This document shows positions 32,533 through 43,210 of a DNA stretch of 64,000 bases, piece after piece. Where the stretch lies: the NCBI GenBank assembly GCA_029216955.1, contig JANAVB010044017.1, positions 5,458,029 to 5,522,028 of the forward strand, given 5' to 3'. Both the position numbers and the translations under genes were made by a program. The notes under the pieces were generated by a model that was not told the origin of the DNA, did no database searches, and saw nothing but the letters and a program-made list of their open reading frames with translations. Each line of letters opens with the position of its first letter. Within the stretch, counting starts at the first letter, position 1. The DNA is from Iris pallida. Its lineage: Eukaryota > Streptophyta > Magnoliopsida > Asparagales > Iridaceae.

Positions 32533-33334
32533 TAGACCTGTGAATTGGGCCGGCCCTGCCCGGCATGAGTCCGGTCCGAAAATATTGGCCCATGTGCTAG
32601 CCCAGCTCGATTAATCGTGGGCCTGCCCGGCCATGTATATTGGGTCGTGCCGGACCACGTATATCGACCCATAGTATCGGTGCGATCTGGTCCGAAGCCC
32701 AAGCTCGACCCGGCCCGATCCGGCCCGAAGTCCGACTCAATCCTGCCCACTAGAGTACCTGCTATTTGGTAAGCCTCTGTCATATCATTACCTATATTTC
32801 ACCATGAAACTCTTGAGTATTACATCCACTCATGGATATTTGAATAATATAGTTTGTAGTACTCCGATAATTGAATGTTTCCTATTCAATTAGATGGATA
32901 GTAGTAGTACTCTTGAGTATTACATCCACATCGAATACTGTAACTTCAAATGAGTCCTATTCATTCAGAGTCCTATGAAGCTAAGTCAGTACTAACTTAG
33001 TACATGCTATTTGGTAACCCTCTGTCATATCATTACCTCAACTTTCACAGTGAAACTTGAGTGTTAGATTAATGTATAGCACGTGCTATTTGGTTATCAA
33101 ATCGGCCAGTATGTCCAAATTTGTCCCGGACCGGGTACCCGTACCCGGTCCGGTCTGGTCCGACCCAAAGCCTACCGTGCCGTGGGTCATGTGCCGGGCT
33201 GGATTGAGATTTTTCACCCACAGCCCAGCCCGGCCCGGCCCGGTCCGCTATAGTTCATGGCCCCAAGATATCCGGGTGCCGGGTCGGCCCGTCCCACTCA
33301 AATTTTGTGCTGGACCGGCCCATTTGACATCCTA
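32533..33334. mobile_element. Non-autonomous hAT element with 8-bp target duplication
   Basis: CTCTCTCT at 32525-32532 and 33335-33342 flanks an 802-bp unit. It begins TAGACCTGTGAATTGGGCC and ends, on the other strand, TAGGATGTCAAATGGGCC. Both ends are dominated by GGCCCG/CGGGCC words, as in known plant hAT MITEs. The centre holds two partial direct copies of gctatttggtaa(g/c)cctctgtcatatcattacct (32761-32835 and 33005-33070). There is no transposase, so mobility would need a hAT transposase from elsewhere. Confidence 0.85.
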
Positions 33335-33342
33335 CTCTCTCT

Positions 33343-33746
33343 GTTGATGAATCTACCCTTTTCTCCCATTCCAAATCTTTTATTACAGTTGGCTAATCCT
33401 TGCATGGAAGATCTATTATTACTAGGATATTTTTTATTCTCTACTGAGTTGTCGTCTAGCTGGTCGCATAGTTTAATTAAGTTGTCACTTGCTTAGTGAA
33501 TTATACGAATCAAAGTTGTAGTTTTGAAGAGATCCACAGGTGAGGAGAGAGCTGGCAATATGATGATTAGGTTATGGCATGATTATAAAATTTTATTTTC
33601 TTTTAGTTTCTTGAGGTTCTCTTAAACCTTAAGATGGGGGGATAGTCTATTCAAGTCGGCTCTCTATTGTGTACTTTTAGTAGGGGAACAAAGTGTGTTG
33701 AGCATATATGCTGATTTACCTCCGCAAAATTGGGCTTTAATTTTGT
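33343..33746. other. No gene seen
   Basis: AT-rich, with short stops in all frames and nothing recognised apart from the start of the tandem repeat described next. Confidence 0.4.
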
Positions 33747-34700
33747 TCTAGATTTGAGGAGAACATGCAACCCTACATGTGTACTTCTTTGTTCTTTATA
33801 AATTTGCATCTTATGCAACTTTTTGTGGGTAAAATGCATTTAAACCTTCCTTAGATTTGCCTCGTTAGCAAAATAAGACTCGTTAGAAAACTTAAGAAGT
33901 TTGTCCCACCTTAAATTGTCCGTGTGAGCAAGAAAGTCCATAGCGTCTATTAGCCGTTAGAAATGGCTGTTAATGACTTTTTAAAAAATAAAAAAATAAA
34001 AAAAACAACCTAAAATACCCTCCCTCCTTCCCTACTAACCCCCCTCCCTCCCCTTTCCTACCTCTCCCTTCCTCCCTCCGCCGGCTAGCTCCCGCCCCCC
34101 GACACCCCCCCTCCCCTCCTTCCTCCGTCGGCCAGCCCTTGCCCCCCGACCCTCCTCCCTCCGCCAGCCAGCCCCCTCGACCTGCCCCCACCACCGAAGA
34201 GAGGGGGGGGGGGGGGGGGAGGGAGGGTAAAATCGTCTTTTTAGACGATTTTTAATAGTTGTTAACGACGGGAGGCTGAATTGAGCAAAAATAAAAAAAT
34301 CAGGGTTCTTTTCAAACTATGAGTCTTTAATTGCATTTTCGTCACATCTAATGAGGGTTTAAATGCACTTTATCCAACTTTTTGTTTATGTAATATCAGT
34401 CATTCAGTGTTATGGCTTGGTTAAAATCATTTATAAAAGGGTGTTATTAAACGTAACCTCATTTTCATTCTGGTTACCCTTTTTTTTAGTTTTAGGTTCT
34501 AGATTTGAGGAGAACATGCAACCCTACATGTGTAGTTCTATCCTTGTTCTTTATAAATTTGCATCTTATGCAACTTTTTGTTTATGTAATATCAGTCATT
34601 CAGTGTTGTGACTTGGTTAAAACCATTTAAAGGGATGTTATTAAACGTACCCTCATTTTCATTATGTTACCCTTTTCTTTAGTTTTAGGAGGTTTGACTA
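33747..34700 (+). repeat. ~194-bp tandem duplication split by a MITE
   Basis: The phrase ctagatttgaggagaacatg...gcatcttatgcaactttttg occurs at 33749-33825 and 34500-34578. The phrase ttgtttatgtaatatcagtc...cattttcatt occurs at 34382-34470 and 34578-34665. Removing the MITE at 33827-34375 and one target copy restores just over two tandem units. No coding function seen. Confidence 0.7.
33827..34375. mobile_element. Mutator-like MITE with 9-10-bp target duplication
   Basis: Ends are GGGTAAAATGCATTTAAACC and, on the other strand, GGATAAAGTGCATTTAAACC. Direct copies of AACTTTTTGT flank the unit at 33817-33826 and 34376-34385. The length of the duplication fits Mutator-like elements. The core has pyrimidine-rich C/T runs (34015-34190) and an interrupted G run at 34204-34225. 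The frame at 33970-34194 is low complexity. Confidence 0.8.
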
Positions 34701-35049
34701 TATTTACATATTTTTCAAAAATTAAACTATTTGTTTACCCCTCCCCTAGCTAAATTAAAAAAAGGCCTACAAGTAGTTTTTTAACTGTTGATTAAATATC
34801 TAATTGATTTTTTTCTTTTTTGAGAGAACTCGACAATTTTTAGTATTTCTTCCTTAAACAAATAGAAAAAAAAATCTAAGCACTCTCTTCATCCAATTTT
34901 ATTAGTAAAATTTTTAATAAAAATAAAATATCGCTATCCATAGTGAAGATGAATAAAAGTCTCGAAGAAGATGAGCAATGATTATTAGAAATTTTGGAAG
35001 TTCAAAAATATAGAAATATCATGAACAAAGGTAACGATAGATTAAAAAG
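34701..35049. other. AT-rich, nothing recognised
   Basis: AT-rich sequence with A and T runs. No inverted ends, gene or RNA motif noticed. Confidence 0.4.
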
Positions 35050-35352
35050 GAAAATTTTAACTTTTATCCCATTTATTAATATGAATTTGTACTTATATTT
35101 CACTTTTTTTTTTCTTTTGAGAGGGGATTCGAACCTGAGACCTACGCTCTGGTGGCCTCCCGCACTTCCACTAGGCTAGTGCCTTAGGAACAATTTTTTA
35201 AATTTTATTAGACTTATTTGTCACAAAAAATATTTGTTTTATCATGAAAAATCTTTTTCGTAGCAAAAAGTGGGATATAAGTTTAATAAAATTTAAAAGT
35301 GGGATATAAATACAAATTCATATTAATATGTGGGATGAAAGTCAAAAATTAA
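35050..35352. repeat. Inverted repeat enclosing a SINE-like unit
   Basis: Arms at 35050-35103 and 35298-35352 are inverted copies sharing tattaatatgaatttgta and tatcccac-like words. The enclosed sequence holds the tRNA-like unit at 35105-35188 and an AT-rich remainder. A MITE carrying a SINE insertion is the simplest reading. Confidence 0.6.
35105..35188 (-). mobile_element. Short tRNA-derived SINE-like unit
   Basis: On the minus strand a pol III box A match, TAGCCTAGTGG (35168-35178), is followed after 32 bases by a box B match, GGTTCGAATCC (35125-35135). An A-rich tail follows at once (35102-35120). The head lacks a foldable tRNA body, so it is not a tRNA gene. It is either a very short SINE or a 3'-truncated one. 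A target duplication was not evident. Confidence 0.6.
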
Positions 35353-36203
35353 GTTAATATAATAATATAAATTTTTAATTGATTTAAAAAATTAGGAAAA
35401 TATAGGGGTGGAGAGTGGGTGGACTGAAAAAATTTATAAGGTAAACTTAATAAAGTCAATAAAAAAGATTAAGTGAATAAAAGTAGCGGTGCATTTAATA
35501 AATATAGCTGTTTTAGAGTAATAAAGAGTGGAAATATAGCTGGTTCATTCAATTTCAAAACTGTTAATAAACAATCGTGAAAATATTTAAAATTATGTCT
35601 AAATGTATAAAATATATAATTTTTTAAATGTTAAAGTTTGTTAATAATTATTTGTTTTTCGATATCAAAAAAAAGTTTGATATTCCAATCCGAAACCACT
35701 GATACCCACCGATCCCGATACTCATAGGAATGATCCTATGTCGATACCGATACTGCAAATCTTGATTTAAATACAACTTAGTTATAGTTGCTGCTGATTT
35801 TTAGCTTATTTCCCCTAACACAATATTTTTGTTTTAATTTATTTCCATCATTACAATCTTTGTGTTCAAGGAGAAGGTAGATTACGTACTAAAATGTCAA
35901 TCTTTTGTGTGATACAGATGTTTATCAGGTATTTTGATTGGGATGCGACTGATGTGTGAGACCACTGATGATCCTTTTGTATATGTATTCAAGAATTTGC
36001 ATTTTAGTGGGAGGCTACAAACTCGAGGAATATGTGCTTTTCCACCCGTCTCATTGATAGTTGACTTGATAAAGAATAATTTTTCTTTTATTTTTCAAAC
36101 AAATGGGTATTATTCAAACAGATGGGTGTTATTGACATTGTTTTTGAGAAGTTTTTCTGCTAGTACAAAAGTTATTCATGGCTAACTTTATTGTGGAACT
36201 CGT
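35353..36203. other. AT-rich intergenic DNA
   Basis: No gene or terminal repeat recognised. A cluster of ccgatac-like words near 35700-35750 stands out slightly. The 83-codon frame at 35934-36185 has no motif. Confidence 0.4.
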
Positions 36204-37024
36204 ACGGAATATTTAGACTCTGGGTGTCGAATAAGTTATGATATTTGTGTTTGAGTCTTCATGATAGATATGATTAGTGTTTAGATCTCTAATAAGTTAA
36301 GATATTTGTGTTTATATTTTCATAATAGATATAATTAGTATTTGGGTCTTGGATTAAAGGTTCACTATTAAAATGCAGCTAAAAAATTTTAAAAAAAAAG
36401 AGAAAAAAATAAAAATAAAAAATAAATAAAAAATTCAAAAAAATGAGAAAAAAAAGGGGAAAACGAGAAGCAAATGACCAAATAAATAAAAAAAAAAGGA
36501 AAAAGATACAAAAACTAAAATAAAAAATAAAAATAGAAATAGAAATCTAAAAATGAAAAAATAATAAAAAAAATTGTCCGAGCAAAAATATATATCCACC
36601 TAATTTTAAGGGATATAACTATTCATGTTATGCGGATAAATTATTTATTAGGGTATTTTTTTAATTTTGGAATTATATTTTTTAATCTAAACCAAACATG
36701 GAAATATGTTTTCCATAATAAATTTGTCCGAAATATTTACTTTAGGTGTTGATATTTTCGAGCAAATTTATTTCCGAAAATTATGAATATTTGAACAAAC
36801 CATAATAAATTTATTTTCGTGTGTTTTTTTTTTTTTGATCTTTTATTCTCTTCTGTTTTGATTTTTTTTTTTTTTCATTTTTCATTTTTTTGTTTATTTT
36901 TTTTTTTTAGTTGGATTTGACACTTAATTATTAGTCCAAGACTTAAATACTAATTATATTTATTACGGAGACAAAAACACAAATATTATAACTTATTCGA
37001 GACTCGAAGTCTAAATATCCTAAA
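36204..37024. mobile_element. Foldback-type element with a duplicated left arm
   Basis: The right arm 36932-37024, reversed, matches the left end 36204-36353 (shared: atatttagact, cgaataagttat, atatttgtgttt, ataattagtattt, gtcttgga). The left arm itself is an imperfect tandem of two units of about 65 bp. The core is A-rich then T-rich (36360-36910), so it can also pair with itself. No coding and no target duplication found. Confidence 0.6.
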
Positions 37025-37076
37025 TTTTACTCATGGCAGCACATTAGTTAATAGGAGCTCTTCCCAAATTTTACTC

Positions 37077-38283
37077 ATGCAGGCTATTTATGTACCTGAT
37101 AGGCTCATTCAGAAAATTGAGAAGCTCTGCCCGAATTTTCTTTGGAGAGGGGGCGTGCATACTATTGGCTGGGAGGAACCGGCTCGTCCAGTAGAGGAGG
37201 GAGGAGTTGGTATTCGATCGCTACGGACTCTTCGGGACGTAGCACTATATAAACTGGCTTGGCGACTAATCGATGGTAACTCCTTATGGGCACAATGGAC
37301 CAAAAATAGGTATCAAAAGATGAAGAATTTCTGGGTGCAAGACATAGATAATAATTATTCAGTTACGTACAAGAATATTCTCCGACTCCGACCGATCTTG
37401 AAGAGCAGAGTTACAAGGGTTATAAGAGATGGCACTAACACTAACCTTTGGTTTGATCCTTGGCTGAATCATATTAGCATGGTGGAGCGTGAAGGATGGC
37501 CAGTGTTCGAAATCAGTGGGAGAGATGAGCCTCTCTCAGTTCTGATTCAGGATGGGCAATGGAGAGCGGGCAACCGACCTATTGGACAGTGGTATAGAGC
37601 AGATATTGAGGCCCTTATAATAACCGAAGAATGAGAGGCAGATAGATGGAAATGGGCGGGGATCCCAGACGGCAACTTCTCCTACAAAGAAGTATATGAG
37701 CAGACGCGGAGGCGAGGACCACAGGTCACGTGGACGGAGGTGGTTTGGAAGTCGGGAGCAGCCATGAAGATGAAGCTCTGTGTATACAAAGCAGTCCGTG
37801 ATAGACTGCTTACTAGGGAGCGCTTGAGTCGAATAGGGATAAATATACCTAGTTTGGGATGTGTTCTTTGCGGCGGAGGAGTCGAATCTAGAGACCACTT
37901 ATTCTTCATATGCACGTACTCCAGCCAAGTGTGGCGGCATTGTTGGCTGAAGATTGGTCTCAGAGGTACGCCTAAACTGGATCTAAATGAGATTGTGGAG
38001 GTGATTATGCATTCGAAGACTAGCGGGGTTGACACGTTTAACAGTGCAAGAATTCTTCTTCTATCTGCTGTCTGGCACGTATGGCAGAGAGGAACAGGTG
38101 TATATTCGAAGGTGTTGGAACAACGATAACCGGAGTAATCAACAACCTGGAATCAGACGTTGGATCATGAGCAGAGTAGCGAGATAACTAGAGAACTTTG
38201 GAGCTTCAAAGTCATTTGTAAAGATGTAGTAAGATCTCATGTAACAAACTAGTTTTTAACAATCAATGAAGTACCCTTTTCTT

Positions 38284-38285
<2 letters not shown>
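37077..38285 (+). pseudogene. 5'-truncated L1-type LINE, 3' end of ORF2
   Basis: Encodes only the part downstream of the reverse-transcriptase catalytic core: IPDRLIQKIEKL-like region absent its first residues, then LRPILKSRVTRVIRDG and NLWFDPWL, then a zf-RVT-type zinc site (CVLCGGGVESRDHLFFIC). An in-frame TGA at 37632-37634 separates two parts (37077-37634 and the frame through 38129). The same region of the LINE at 56580-57400 is clearly homologous. The 3' UTR ends near cttttcttca and runs into (TA)n. No 5' target duplication was matched beyond the tail. Confidence 0.8.

Positions 38286-38360
<75 letters not shown>
38286..38360. repeat. (TA)n microsatellite
   Basis: About 37 uninterrupted TA units directly after the LINE 3' UTR. 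It may have grown from the LINE tail or marked its insertion site. Confidence 0.9.
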
Positions 38361-38363
<3 letters not shown>

Positions 38364-39073
38364 AAAAATTCCACCCCTCAATCCCCCGTATTCGAATCAC
38401 TTATCAAATTCCTCCGCGCGATTCCTGATCCCCTTTAAGCAGCACATGCGGTCGGAGGAGAAGTGGTCGGAGACGATGTTAGTGGTGGAGAGGTGGCCGG
38501 GGTTGACATTAAAATTAATTCTTCTTAATCATCTCTTCATCCCATGAATTACTAACACCCGGCCAAGGAAGAGCTAGAAACACTGACCCACCATTGTCAT
38601 CTTTAGGGTTGTCAAAAAATTTGAAGTCCTATCTATTGGAAGGATTGTCAAAAAAAATAGGACTGACGAAGCGTCCCAACCTTTAGACGAGGACTTTTCC
38701 ACATTATCATTTCAACGGCAGCAGAAACATCGACTACCTGTTAGAGCTCCAATACCGCAACAACAGAATCAGCTTACTTGTGTCTATTGCTAGAAGCCAA
38801 GGAACTCATAGGATATCTGTAGGAAGAAGCTTGGTTTAAACAACCCAATTTATTTAAATTTATATTTTGGTTTAATTAATTTATTTTGGGGATTTGTATG
38901 TGTGTATTGTTTAGGAAGCATGGGATGACCAGTATAGTCATATTCCATGGTTAGCATATTAAGCATGAAATTGTTGACATAGCCATATTACATGTCACGT
39001 ATATGAAACCAAGTTAAATTGTGGCATATTACATAAATATTGGCATAAATTGTGGCATATTACATTACATTAC

Positions 39074-39108
<35 letters not shown>

Positions 39109-39114
39109 CGCATA
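38361..39114. other. No gene recognised
   Basis: Mixed composition. A fragment near 38600-38660 repeats gttgtcaaaaaa-like words. (TTACA)n-like and (TA)n tracts lie at 39058-39106. Short frames show no motif. Confidence 0.4.
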
Positions 39115-39272
39115 TCCAATGAGCACACCCTTTTAGTGAGCAAACGAGCACATCTATTTTAATCCGTAGGATCTGAGATTCAGATTTGCGATTGAGATGG
39201 AATCAAATTAAGAGAGACTATTTTCTCTCTCCTCCTACGTTATCAGCCAAACCAAGAAAAGCTCTAGGTTGG

Positions 39273-39332
<60 letters not shown>

Positions 39333-39516
39333 AATGAGCACACCCTTTTAATGAGCAAATGAGCACATCTATTTTAATCCGTAGGATCTGAGATTCAGAT
39401 TTGTGATTGAGATGGAATCAAATTAAGAGAGACTATTTTCTCTCTCCTCCTACGTTATCAGCCAAACCAAGAAAAGCTCTAGGTTGGCGCTCTCTCTCTA
39501 TATATATATATATATT

Positions 39517-39589
<73 letters not shown>

Positions 39590-39790
39590 AATGAGCACAC
39601 CCTTTTAATGAGCAAATGAGCACATCTATTTTCATCCGTAGGATCTAAGGAAAAAAATATACATATCTAATGAGCACACCCTTTTAATGAGCAAATGAGC
39701 ACACCTATTTTCATCTGTAGGATCTAAGATTCAGATTTGCGATTGAGATGGAATCAAATTAAGAGATACTATTTTCTCTCTCCTCCTGCG
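39115..39790 (+). repeat. Tandem ~160-bp units spaced by (CT)n and (TA)n
   Basis: Units starting ccaatgagcacaccctttta lie at 39115, 39331, 39588 (cut after about 60 bp) and 39668. Full units run through gtaggatctgagattcag and gatggaatcaaattaagag to accaagaaaagctctaggtt. (CT)n and (TA)n tracts of 50-100 bp separate the first three. The fourth is interrupted at 39790 by element 2 and resumes at 47690-47727. The layout resembles small elements that live inside TA microsatellites. Confidence 0.8.
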
Positions 39791-42790
39791 TGTCACGCCC
39801 CAGAACCAGAACACTGGAGAGCGGGGGCAGACATAGCCAAATACGTATAACGGAATGGAATCCACGCCGCTATACGGTCACGGCTGTCTAGATATGTGAG
39901 GGTTTCACTACAATCCATCAGTCTCTTAGGGTCATAAAATGGCCTATTGTCTCAATCTCAACCAACTAATAATAGTTACAAGATGTCAGACCACCAAATA
40001 CACAATAGTGAGGCGTCCCATACATTACATATTCGGAATGATCATGAAGCTAGTCGGGACAAAATGTGAGGACTAGCAAGAGTTCAGTCATACATGATCA
40101 ACCCTCGGGGCTTGTCAATCATGTTACAGCCCGTAGGCAGACAATAATTAAAGCTGCAATCGAGCTAACACTTGCTCGTCGACTAAACGCCTCAAAAGAA
40201 TAATTTACAATATTACAGTGGGAGAACAAAAAGAAACCCATACGATGCCCTGGTTACGCCTGGTGGTCACCATCGGACTGGAAAGCAGGGAGATCTTGTG
40301 GTGCTGCTCCGGTATCTGGCCATACAAAACCAGCTGGGTCAGACCCCAGAAAGAGCAAGTGCCACAAAGGAGGCTTCACTTAAGAACTAAAACCAACAAA
40401 TCATTATCATTCAATATGTAAGAAAACAACAATAAGTAACACGGATTGAGGTTTGTGCACTACCAATGCACTTATCCCAATCAGAGAAAATAATTAAGTG
40501 AGGCATCATTGACATACGATAACTGGAGAATCATGCTAAATAAAATATAGCTGGACAATATATGAAGAGAAGAGGAAGGTACTATTCCGGAAGCCAGGTT
40601 ACAATCCTTAAACCAAACAAGGACCGAGATTGTAACCCTTCGCCTGAACAGAACTTAGTCTCTGATCATTTATTGCTAAAGGTGCCAATCATTAAGGTGA
40701 AAAAGTGACAATGAAGAGTGCAATACGCTAGAGTGACAATAGAGTACAATTGTTATAGTAACAATCTGGAGTGACAATCATTCAATCACTCTGGTATAAT
40801 CTTTCAATCAATCACTTCTAGAGAATACTATACTGGACTAGACTCCATCCAATCAATCACGGCCAATCATTGCCTACGGCTTTCTACATTAACTAACTAG
40901 GGTTATCACAATCCTAGTTACTAGCAAGATGCAATGAGATGCTCCAAGTAGTCACAGGCCCTGCAGCTACCCAGGTTATCCAGGCGAACATTATAGTGAC
41001 AATTTAGAGAGTTCAATCATTAACGCGACAATCAGAGAGAGTACAATACACTAGAGTGACAATAGAGTCCAATCATTAAAGTGACAATGGAGAGTGCCCC
41101 ACATAACAGTGGACTGGAAATGTGCCCTACTCGTCGGCAGGCTACAAGTCCAAACATTTGCGGCCGGAATAACGGGGTCGCCTGTAACTGGAGAACATCT
41201 CTTCATGACTAGTGAATTATTCTAGTTATTAACCTTAGTCCATTTCTATAAGTACTCCTGACCGTGGTACTTAGGAGTCCCCTCCTAGACATGATGCAAG
41301 ACAGAACTGGATTATTTGTACAAGCACAATCGCCCACGGTGTCCAGGTTACTTATACAGGTCATGTCATGTCAGGTAGCCATCGTAACAGCTTATCAGGT
41401 ATATCATGTCGAGTTTACTAGTCAGGAGTGCGCCGCGACGGGCCACTATCATGTCATGTCAGTTTATCATTCAATCATGTCAATCAAGTTCAAGACAAAA
41501 GGCGTAAGGATATAAAATGGACGTAAAATATACAATAAAGGGGTTACAGGACATGGACAAATAGTAATAAAATAATAGTACACAGGGCTATTGAAGAGCC
41601 ATGCGTCTCAGGGAGAACAGGTATATGCGGCTCAGGAAGATCGGTCCATGCGGCTAGATCAATGCGGGTCAAAAATCGAGCCCATGCGGCTCAGGTAGAT
41701 TAGGCTCATGCGGCCAAGAGTGAACTCTTATGCGGCCATAAAATAACCTCTCATGCGGTCAGGATAGAGACTAGCTCATGCGGCTGGGGAACAATATGCG
41801 GCGGAATCAACTCATGCGGCTGGGTAAGGACTAGTCCCCAGGCGGCCAGGCAAAACAGGGCGCATGCGGCTCAGTCCAATGCGGCTGGAAATAGGCGGGT
41901 CTTCATGCGGCTAGGATTCAATCAAGGGTCCATGCGGCTAAAATAACCAATCAAGTCCATGCGGCCCGAGTTAAGTCACATGCGGCTAAAATAATGGTCC
42001 TAAATCATGCGGCTGGGATTGAAAGTTCATGCGGCCGAGGATTGAACCTTCATGCGACTGAGGAGTTAGTCCCTGCGCCATAGGCCATGCGACTAATCAA
42101 TGCAGCAAGGCTTATGCGGCAGGAAGGAAACTTGCCGCATAAAGACTATGCGGCTAAGTTCATGCGGCTGTGAACAGTTCTTCTTCTCCATCCTACCGAA
42201 GAGAATAACTCTTCAAGCCAAGGCTCCCAAGCTCCATGAACCTTTCATCCAGAGTCCAAATCCGAACTTCCCTAGGTCAAAATAGGGCAAAACGAAATGC
42301 TCTACAACATGGAACCATCAGAACTTGATAATAACAAGATTAAGTAGATCAAAACCCAAGAAATCCGAAAATAGTATAAACTTAGATCTACAAGAATCTA
42401 GCCATAGAAAGTAGAAATGCCAAGTACTAAAGTAAGTGAAAATGCTGTAAGGAAGATAATGAAGCAATAAAATTGGAGTTCCTTCATAAAGCAAGTTGCA
42501 CTTGCCTAGACCCCTCTCTCCCTCTGGTAGGTGAGGAGTAAATGAGGAAGAAGAATATGATTAATGAAGAGAGAGAAAGGAGAAGGGGGTTAATAAATGG
42601 GGATGGTGGTGGTAGGTAGGGGGTTCACCCCTTGGTTCTTGATGAACCAAGGCAAAAACCAAGCCAAGCCGAACCAACCCAGGAAATAAACCAAGCCAAG
42701 AAGGAAAAAGCTAAGCTAGAAATCGTGCAATACAAGATAAAATACATACACGTATCCCAAAAATACGTAATACGAACCACATGCATTACA
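39791..42790 (-). repeat. 3' LTR of element 2
   Basis: On the plus strand it runs from tgtcacgccccagaaccag to gcatgcattaca. It contains a gtgacaat-rich block (40680-41100), a tcatgtcatgtcag block (41350-41480) and the ATGCGGC array (41600-42170). By eye it is about 97-98% identical to the other LTR, with mostly C/T or G/A differences. Confidence 0.88.
41600..42170 (-). repeat. ATGCGGC motif array in the element 2 LTR
   Basis: About 19 exact ATGCGGC heptamers plus several one-base variants, 15-40 bases apart, with otherwise dissimilar spacers. On the element's own strand the motif reads GCCGCAT. The array recurs at 46490-47065 and, tightened into a short-period tandem, in the fragment at 51800-52290. 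Chance would give well under one copy. Confidence 0.75.
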
Positions 42791-42805
42791 ACTCTACCCA
42801 CCTTA
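42791..42805 (-). other. Polypurine tract of element 2
   Basis: On the minus strand taaggtgggtagagt abuts the LTR start TGTAATGC. Upstream, gacgaaattattttaagg is shared with element 1. Confidence 0.75.
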
Positions 42806-42954
42806 AAATAATTTCGTCTTCAGAATTTAATCAAGAGGCTAGAGTTGTAAGGGAAAGCTATTCTATCATAGGCAATCTACCACTACCAATCAATCATACA
42901 ATCATTCATGCAAGCAAGGATTCGAAGCGTAAGGCATGAGGAAGATATTACACC

Positions 42955-43097
42955 TTACGAGTCAAACCAGTCGGGATGACCTGATCAGATATCATCCTCA
43001 TGCTCCCAAGTTTGACTCTCCCAAAGAGGGATGACTCTAAGCAACACGGACTGAACTGATAGTCTTGCGCTTAAGGTTTCTCTCTTTGGTCAAACAT
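42955..43097 (-). pseudogene. Decayed pol C-terminus, possibly chromodomain
   Basis: Minus-strand words MFDQREK (from 43097), then in other frames SSVRVA and SHPSLGE, then TWEHEDDI, a stop, SGHPDWFDS and a stop at 42955. The spacing and wording resemble the chromodomain tail of Ty3 chromovirus integrase, where a KTLR...VKV.W segment precedes TWE.E.D. At least two shifts and two stops break it. This supports origin from a chromovirus by internal deletion. Confidence 0.55.
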
Positions 43098-43210
43098 GGA
43101 CACGGGCCTCTCCTCATATGAAAAGATTGGTACCAATAACCAGTTTCAAATGACCTAGGATATGGCTCGGGTCCGGGATGTTCCGTCGCAATTAGGATAC
43201 ATAAAATACG

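Noticed and set aside
35105..35188. tRNA gene on the minus strand
   Set aside because: A and B boxes are present, but no acceptor stem or anticodon arm can be formed and an A-rich tail follows box B; a SINE-like unit fits better.
37022..37079. aaattttactcatg repeated at 37022-37035 and 37066-37079 as a LINE target duplication
   Set aside because: Both copies lie upstream of the LINE remnant; a target duplication should have one copy after the 3' tail, and none is seen there.
41600..42170. CRISPR-like array of ATGCGGC repeats
   Set aside because: The repeat is only 7 bases, spacing is irregular, the DNA is a plant LTR, and the same array lies in the partner LTR.
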